Source: Pseudomonadota bacterium
GTDB lineage: Bacteria > Desulfobacterota > Desulfobacteria > Desulfobacterales > Desulfosarcinaceae
Length of the DNA stretch: 19,055 nucleotides
Direction of reading: 5' to 3'
Assembly: GCA_023435265.1 (NCBI GenBank)
Contig: JAEYRZ010000131.1
Coordinates: 1-19,055 of the forward strand
The translations under genes were made by a program, and so were the position numbers. Below, piece by piece: positions 15,277-19,055 of the stretch. The notes below the pieces were generated by a model. It saw only the letters and a list, made by a program, of their open reading frames with translations. It did not search any database and was not told the DNA's origin. Numbering within the stretch: the stretch's first letter is position 1; the number at the start of each line of letters is the position of its first letter.

Positions 15277-17298
15277 CTACCCGGCCTGGAGTTCCCTTCG
15301 GTCAGCCATATCGACCAGCACCCGCTCCCTGGATCGATCGATGCCCAGTTCGCGGCGTTTGCGATCAATGTGCGCGATCATTTTGCGGGCGTGCAGGACA
15401 GGGTCCGCCTCGAGATCCCACATGCCGCCATACATCTTCTCGAATTCCTTGAACAAATACTTCTGAAACAGCGGAGCGCCGGAAATGGGGAGTGTAACGC
15501 CGAAGACCGTATAGACGCCTGACGCGACGAAGTAGTGCCCGATGCTGATGGCCTTCTCGCTCATCCATTCCGGTGCGCTGCCGGCCACCGGCAGATCGCT
15601 GATGTCCTTGCCCAGGCCGCCGGCCTTGACCACCTCGGTGGCGGCCAGCAGGATGCGGCTGTTGTCCACGCACGAACCCATATGCAGAACCGGAGGAATG
15701 CCGACGGTCTCGCAGACCTCGGCCAGGCCCGGGCCGCACATCACAGCTGCGGATTCGGGCGTCAGGAGCCCTTCCATGGCGCAGGCGATGCCGTTGCAGC
15801 CGGTGGTGAGCACGATCACATCGTTCTTGATGAGTTCCTTGACCACCGCAATATGTCCTTCATTGTGCCGCGTGCGGGCGTTGTTGCACCCGACCACGCC
15901 CGCGATGCCCCGGATGCGGCCGTTGATGATATTGTCGTTCAGCGTGAAATAAGATCCTCGGAAGGTGCCGCCCAGGTGATATTGAATCGACTCCACGCCG
16001 AATCCGGCAATCTGTACATTCTTGTGGCGCGGAATCATCACCTCGGATTTGCGGTTCTGGAAATTATCGACGGCCAGGCGCACGATGCGCTCGGCATCTT
16101 CCATCGCGTGATGCTCGTCGAACTCGATGTGAATGACATTGTCCTGCTCCATCCGGGCGATCGGATGGGTGGTGATGAGTTTGGTGTGGAAGCACCTGGC
16201 GACATTGGCCAGATTCTGCATGATGCACTGGATATCGACCACCATCGCATCACAGGCGCCCGTGATGATGGCCAGTTCCTGCTGCAGAAACGTTCCGCAC
16301 AAGGGCACCCCGTGGCGCTGGAGGATTTCGTTGGCCGTACAGCAGATTCCGGACAGCTGAATGCCCTGCGCGCCCTTGGACCGGGCATATTCGTCCATTT
16401 GTCGGGTCTGCGCCACGGCCACGATCATTTCGGAAAGCACCGGTTCGTGCCCGTGTATCACGATGTTGACATACTCTTTCTTCAAGACGCCCAGATTGGC
16501 TTCGGATTGGACAGGGTATGGGGTTCCGAAAAGAATATCCTGCAGGTCGGTCGCCAGCATGGACCCGCCCCATCCATCGGCAATCGCGGCACGGGTGCCC
16601 TGTTTCATCAGATTCTTGTAATCCTGGTCCACACCGATATGGGTGCGGTGCATGATCTCGACGATTTCACGGTCGATGTTGCGCGGCAACACGCCCTGAT
16701 TTTTCCATTTGGTGTAAAGCGGCTCGGGCGCCCGTTTCAGGTAGAGCAACTCACCGCTCGATTTGCCCCACTCGTGCATGGCTTTCTCCGCAACCTCGCG
16801 CGCGATCTCATCCGTATCGCGATCGAGCGTTTTGCCATCTGCTTCGATAGAGGTTTCAACCCCAAGAGCGGCGGCGATGGACAATAACTTCGGGATGTCC
16901 TTGATCCGATACGCATCCGTTTCTTTTCGCGCCGCGGACAAAAATACTTCCGCCACGCACCGGCCGTGATCGGAGTGCGCTGCGGCACCGCCCGCAATCA
17001 TCCGAATAAAGTTGCGGGCCGCGATGGTGTTGGCGGTCGCGCCGCACAATCCCTTGCGTTCATCAGTGCCCTCGATTCCGCTTTTGGGAAGCGGGAGACG
17101 GCAGGGGCCCATGCCGCAGTTTTTGCAGCACGTGCCCTGGACGCCGATGGCGCACGGTTTCATGGTTTCGGCGCGGTCGAATACGGTTTCGATCCCCAGG
17201 TGTTGCGCACGGCGGATCATCTCCTGCGTCGCCGCATCGATCGAGGCCCTGATCGGATCGGCCAATTTCCTATCCTTGCCTTTTTCTTCTTTTTCCAT
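15277..17298 (-). CDS. cooS: Anaerobic carbon monoxide dehydrogenase, catalytic subunit
   Basis: 673 residues, close to the usual 620-680. The enzyme interconverts CO + H2O and CO2 + 2 electrons at a Ni-Fe-S C-cluster in the cytoplasm. The N-terminal cysteines C49, C57, C58, C61, C66 and C85 match the D- and B-cluster pattern, with a short insertion before the last. C-cluster ligands appear complete: the IHGHEP histidine motif (281-286), GICCTANE (C319/C320), DIQC (C358), GVVGCNNAR (C471), TTGCNG (C501) and GSCVDN (C543). The EWMSEKA lysine (K582) is also present. The ATG at 17298 has AAGGAG seven bases upstream. The nickel-insertion ATPase CooC, ferredoxin CooF, CO sensor CooA and ACS/CFeSP subunits are not in the window. 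Two DsrE-family genes precede it and an inverted-repeat array follows it. Confidence 0.96.
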   Translation of the reverse strand: MEKEEKGKDRKLADPIRASIDAATQEMIRRAQHLGIETVFDRAETMKPCAIGVQGTCCKNCGMGPCRLPLPKSGIEGTDERKGLCGATANTIAARNFIRMIAGGAAAHSDHGRCVAEVFLSAARKETDAYRIKDIPKLLSIAAALGVETSIEADGKTLDRDTDEIAREVAEKAMHEWGKSSGELLYLKRAPEPLYTKWKNQGVLPRNIDREIVEIMHRTHIGVDQDYKNLMKQGTRAAIADGWGGSMLATDLQDILFGTPYPVQSEANLGVLKKEYVNIVIHGHEPVLSEMIVAVAQTRQMDEYARSKGAQGIQLSGICCTANEILQRHGVPLCGTFLQQELAIITGACDAMVVDIQCIMQNLANVARCFHTKLITTHPIARMEQDNVIHIEFDEHHAMEDAERIVRLAVDNFQNRKSEVMIPRHKNVQIAGFGVESIQYHLGGTFRGSYFTLNDNIINGRIRGIAGVVGCNNARTRHNEGHIAVVKELIKNDVIVLTTGCNGIACAMEGLLTPESAAVMCGPGLAEVCETVGIPPVLHMGSCVDNSRILLAATEVVKAGGLGKDISDLPVAGSAPEWMSEKAISIGHYFVASGVYTVFGVTLPISGAPLFQKYLFKEFEKMYGGMWDLEADPVLHARKMIAHIDRKRRELGIDRSRERVLVDMADRRELQAG

Positions 17299-17424
17299 GG
17301 GACTGCTCCTTGGTTGGTTTGGCTGCCCGGATATGCATCCTTATGAGGCAGACCAATACGCGCGACGGGCGTTTGCCACCTGATCCGGTCATTTCCCATT
17401 TTCCAGGCGCAAGCGCGAACCGCA

Positions 17425-17871
17425 TCACAGATAGTGGATCTTGTCGGCTTTCAGAAGGGCGGCAGCGGCTTCCGGCAGTTTCAGCGGGACGACGAATTCT
17501 TCGATGTTGGCGACATCTTCGAGGTCCTTGCCGATGCCCTCCAGTACATGAAATGTCCCGCAGGAAAAGATTCCGACCCCGAGATACGTCTTTACGAACC
17601 GGGCCAGTCCCAGAAGGTCACCAGGAAGGTTTGAAGCCATGACGCCTTCGACCTGGACGGCCACCAGTTCCCGCAGTTTTGCATCCAGGGCCAGTTTAGC
17701 CAATTCGCCTTTGCGGGTCATCGAAACACCGTAGGGCCCGTAGTAGATCGATACCCTCGGAACTTGACTCACCTTTTTAGCCAGGAAGGCCATCACGTAG
17801 GCAGCATACTGGTTGTAGGGTTTATCCGGGCCGCTGTTGACGACGATCAATAAATTTTTGGTTTCGGACAT
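17425..17871 (-). CDS. DsrE-family protein (second in the pair)
   Basis: 148 residues beginning with a Rossmann-like strand, NLLIVVNSGPDKPYNQYAAY, typical of DsrE/DsrF/DrsE-like proteins. A single cysteine, C104 in GIFSCGTFHV, sits where family members often carry a functional cysteine. DsrE-type proteins handle sulfur through persulfides or act in redox or sulfur relay, but this divergent member cannot be given a substrate. The ATG at 17871 has GAGGAGG eight bases upstream. The short leader also holds a perfect 25-base palindrome. It shares the opening xIIANSGP/VVNSGP pattern with the neighbouring paralogue but is otherwise quite different. cooS starts 126 bp downstream, so co-transcription with CODH is likely. 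Confidence 0.85.
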   Translation of the reverse strand: MSETKNLLIVVNSGPDKPYNQYAAYVMAFLAKKVSQVPRVSIYYGPYGVSMTRKGELAKLALDAKLRELVAVQVEGVMASNLPGDLLGLARFVKTYLGVGIFSCGTFHVLEGIGKDLEDVANIEEFVVPLKLPEAAAALLKADKIHYL

Positions 17872-17890
17872 ATGTCGACCCTCCTCTTCA

Positions 17891-17915
17891 ATTGAGAACA
17901 GCCGCTGTTCTCAAT
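17891..17915. promoter_or_regulatory. Perfect 25-base palindrome between the two dsrE genes
   Basis: ATTGAGAACAG, spacer CCG, CTGTTCTCAAT: two 11-base arms that are exact reverse complements. It ends 20 bases upstream of the second dsrE ATG, just before its ribosome site. It could be a regulator operator or an RNA hairpin controlling translation of the dsrE-cooS segment. There is no T-run for termination. Confidence 0.55.
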
Positions 17916-17923
17916 AATCAGGA

Positions 17924-17941
17924 CTCCCGGGCTGCCGGGAG
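17924..17941. repeat. Short GC hairpin after the first dsrE stop
   Basis: CTCCCGG and CCGGGAG pair exactly around a four-base loop. In transcription order it comes straight after the first dsrE stop and just before the 25-base palindrome. It may stabilise the upstream 3' end or weakly attenuate. No T-run follows. Confidence 0.45.
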
Positions 17942-17949
17942 CCGCCGGT

Positions 17950-18327
17950 TCAAAAGCCGATCACATTGTCTGCCGCCACGATCAGATCCGCAAGCTGGGG
18001 CGGCATGCCGAGCTCCCCGCAGACAAACGGGAGCATGGGTTCTTTTTCCGGGCTCACCAATCCCCTTCCCATGGCGCAGGCGCCGCCGATAAAGATTGGA
18101 ACATTCTTGCTCATCGTGAGGAAAAGAATAAGGTCTTCGAGATTGGGAAGGCCCGGAGCCTGGATGTTCTGTGCTACTCCCTCCGGCATGAGGTAGACGG
18201 AATTGTTGAAGAGCCAGATCGTGACTTCGTGGCCTTTTTCTACCAGTGCCTTGGCGGTTATAAAAGGTACGGTCGCCCGATTCGGATCTTCCGGTCCGCT
18301 GTTGGCGATGATCAGGTATCGTTTCAT
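17950..18327 (-). CDS. DsrE-family protein (first in the pair)
   Basis: 125 residues, the usual length for DsrE/DsrF-like proteins. It starts MKRYLIIANSGPEDPNRA. Two cysteines stand out, C84 in GGACAMGRGL and C103 in FVCGELGMP; the first lies in the position of the conserved family cysteine. Likely cytoplasmic sulfur-relay or redox protein, substrate unknown. The ATG at 18327 is chosen because GGAGGGGAG precedes it and the fold starts there. The frame is open to 18567, but that extension runs through a sigma-54 promoter match and lacks family-like sequence. It is the first gene of the dsrE-dsrE-cooS run, and is divergent from a NifX-type gene. Confidence 0.87.
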   Translation of the reverse strand: MKRYLIIANSGPEDPNRATVPFITAKALVEKGHEVTIWLFNNSVYLMPEGVAQNIQAPGLPNLEDLILFLTMSKNVPIFIGGACAMGRGLVSPEKEPMLPFVCGELGMPPQLADLIVAADNVIGF

Positions 18328-18420
18328 ACTCCCCTCCGGCAGAGCTGTTTGAAAACGGTCCCGAGCCGCCGGGCAGGCACAACGCCGCATAGGGGCCCGA
18401 GACGAATCTTTCCGGCAGAT

Positions 18421-18441
18421 GATCGGTGCTGCAACCCGATC
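18421..18441. repeat. Inverted repeat in the leader of the dsrE-cooS transcript
   Basis: GATCGG (18421-18426) pairs exactly with CCGATC (18436-18441) around nine bases. Flanking bases extend the pairing with one mismatch. It lies downstream of the predicted sigma-54 start, so it would be in the mRNA leader. Confidence 0.3.
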
Positions 18442-18484
18442 GTCGATATTGATCCGGTTTTTAGAACCGATGATAGGAGCTTGA

Positions 18485-18500
18485 ATCAAGGATCGTGCCA
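18485..18500 (-). promoter_or_regulatory. Sigma-54 (RpoN) promoter for dsrE-dsrE-cooS
   Basis: The minus strand reads TGGCACGATCCTTGAT, matching TGGCACGNNNNTTGCW at all fixed positions except A for C in the -12 element. The predicted start is near 18474. The orientation and position fit the first dsrE gene. Confidence 0.7.
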
Positions 18501-18573
18501 TTGAGCTGGGACCGACAGGAAGATTTATGATCCGGCATCGACCGGAGGCCTGGCGCGCCGCATCCATCTAAAT

Positions 18574-18589
18574 TGGCATGTCCCCTGCA
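18574..18589 (+). promoter_or_regulatory. Sigma-54-like promoter for the NifX-family gene
   Basis: TGGCATGTCCCCTGCA has the -24 GG and -12 GC at correct spacing, with two mismatches to consensus. It begins TGGCATG like the promoter ahead of uspA. The predicted start is near 18600, which would leave the ATG at 18606 almost without a leader and favours the ATG at 18633. Confidence 0.55.
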
Positions 18590-18632
18590 ACCACGAGAAG
18601 TGAATATGGAGAAAAAGGAAGCCGAGAAACAG

Positions 18633-19055
18633 ATGAAAGTGGCATTTGCAATCTGGAACCGGCGCATTGCTCCGGTTTTCGATGTGGCGCGGACGATATG
18701 TACGGTGACGGTATCCGCGGGCGACAGCGTGGAACAACATCTTGATTTTCTCCACAACGGTCCGCCCGTGCGGCGTGTCGCGCACCTGGTGCAAGAGGGG
18801 ATCGATACGCTGATTTGCGGTGCGATATCGCAGTCGCTGCAGAACATGCTGACCGCGCACGGCATCCGGGTGATTGCCTTCGTCACCGGCGATTTCGAAG
18901 AAGTTTACCAGGCCTGGCTGAATGGCAAGCTCGATGAAAGCATTTTCGCCATGCCGGGCTGCGGTGCGTCAAGCGCCCAGGGCCGGTACGGCCGGAAGCA
19001 AAAGGAGATGATCATGAAAGGACAACGACGCGGGGGTAAGGGCGGTGGACAGGGG
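18633..19055 (+). CDS. NifX/NifB-type dinitrogenase iron-molybdenum cofactor-binding family protein (3' end missing)
   Basis: The frame is open to the window edge, with 141 residues visible and no stop. The start MKVAFAIWNRRIAPVFDVAR is the classic opening of this family. The body keeps the strand-helix pattern, with TLICGAISQSL in the place of the usual (G)GI/GA..L motif. Such small proteins bind metal-sulfur clusters or FeMo-type precursors; stand-alone members in sulfate reducers have no settled role. The tail turns Gly/Arg/Lys-rich (MKGQRRGGKGGGQG). An ATG at 18606 would add MEKKEAEKQ but lies about six bases after the predicted sigma-54 start. ATG 18633 has AAGGAAG eleven bases upstream, so it is preferred. 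It is divergent from dsrE-cooS, suggesting shared control. No nif genes are seen. Confidence 0.82.
   Translation, partial: MKVAFAIWNRRIAPVFDVARTICTVTVSAGDSVEQHLDFLHNGPPVRRVAHLVQEGIDTLICGAISQSLQNMLTAHGIRVIAFVTGDFEEVYQAWLNGKLDESIFAMPGCGASSAQGRYGRKQKEMIMKGQRRGGKGGGQG

Larger units (their letters stand above)
18328..18632. other. Divergent regulatory region with two sigma-54-type promoters
   Basis: This gap contains a leftward sigma-54 match at 18485-18500 and a rightward one at 18574-18589, about 73 bp apart. The leftward leader (about 147 bases) carries an inverted repeat at 18421-18441. Any activator sites for the two promoters may be shared. No extra gene was seen. Confidence 0.55.

Noticed and set aside
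15535..16887. A 450-codon open frame on the plus strand across cooS
   Set aside because: It is antisense to a gene with a full set of CODH motifs; long antisense frames are expected in GC-rich coding DNA and this one has no family-like features.
17330..17372. TGGCA-type element on the minus strand upstream of cooS as a separate sigma-54 promoter
   Set aside because: The -12 TTGC element is absent at the required distance.
18327..18567. 80-codon N-terminal extension of the first dsrE gene
   Set aside because: It spans the sigma-54 promoter match and has no family-like sequence; a good ribosome site precedes the ATG at 18327.

Overview
The window looks like part of a chromosome from a GC-rich, anaerobic, acetyl-CoA-metabolising bacterium, most likely a sulfate-reducing Desulfobacterota (Desulfosarcina/Desulfobacteraceae-like). 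This is inferred from gene content only: a monofunctional anaerobic CO dehydrogenase, DsrE-family proteins, an ADP-forming acetyl-CoA synthetase fused to a GNAT domain, many universal stress proteins, sigma-54-type promoters and large hybrid kinases. No RNA genes, mobile elements or CRISPR arrays were seen.

Region 1 (1-6617) starts with the 3' part of a CoA-disulfide-reductase/NADH-oxidase-like flavoprotein on the plus strand. Facing it is a tight minus-strand signalling operon. It encodes a membrane diguanylate cyclase, a very large hybrid histidine kinase with a PhnD-like periplasmic sensor, and a response regulator with an HD-GYP c-di-GMP phosphodiesterase output. The genes overlap by 11 and 83 bp, so one kinase sits between a predicted maker and a predicted breaker of c-di-GMP.

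Region 2 (6618-10868, plus strand) has a strong sigma-54 promoter match. It is followed by a small UspA, a CBS-pair protein and an ADP-forming acetyl-CoA synthetase/GNAT fusion. The fusion gene is broken by what looks like a single-base deletion at about 9816/9817, inside the ATP-grasp domain.

Region 3 (10870-18327, minus strand), in transcription order: two DsrE-family proteins, the CO dehydrogenase CooS, a NifU-like scaffold lacking two of the expected ligand cysteines, an AMP-forming acetyl-CoA synthetase, a candidate 42-residue ORF, a tandem UspA and a free-standing acyl carrier protein. The dsrE end has a one-mismatch sigma-54 promoter. It is divergent from a second sigma-54-like promoter that drives a NifX/NifB-type cofactor-binding protein running off the right edge. 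Several perfect inverted repeats lie in the gaps around dsrE and cooS.

As a working picture (inference), the locus joins CO oxidation, two chemically different routes between acetate and acetyl-CoA, a possible lysine acetyltransferase that could control the AMP-forming enzyme, and stress or energy sensing by Usp and CBS domains, with sigma-54 as the likely common control.
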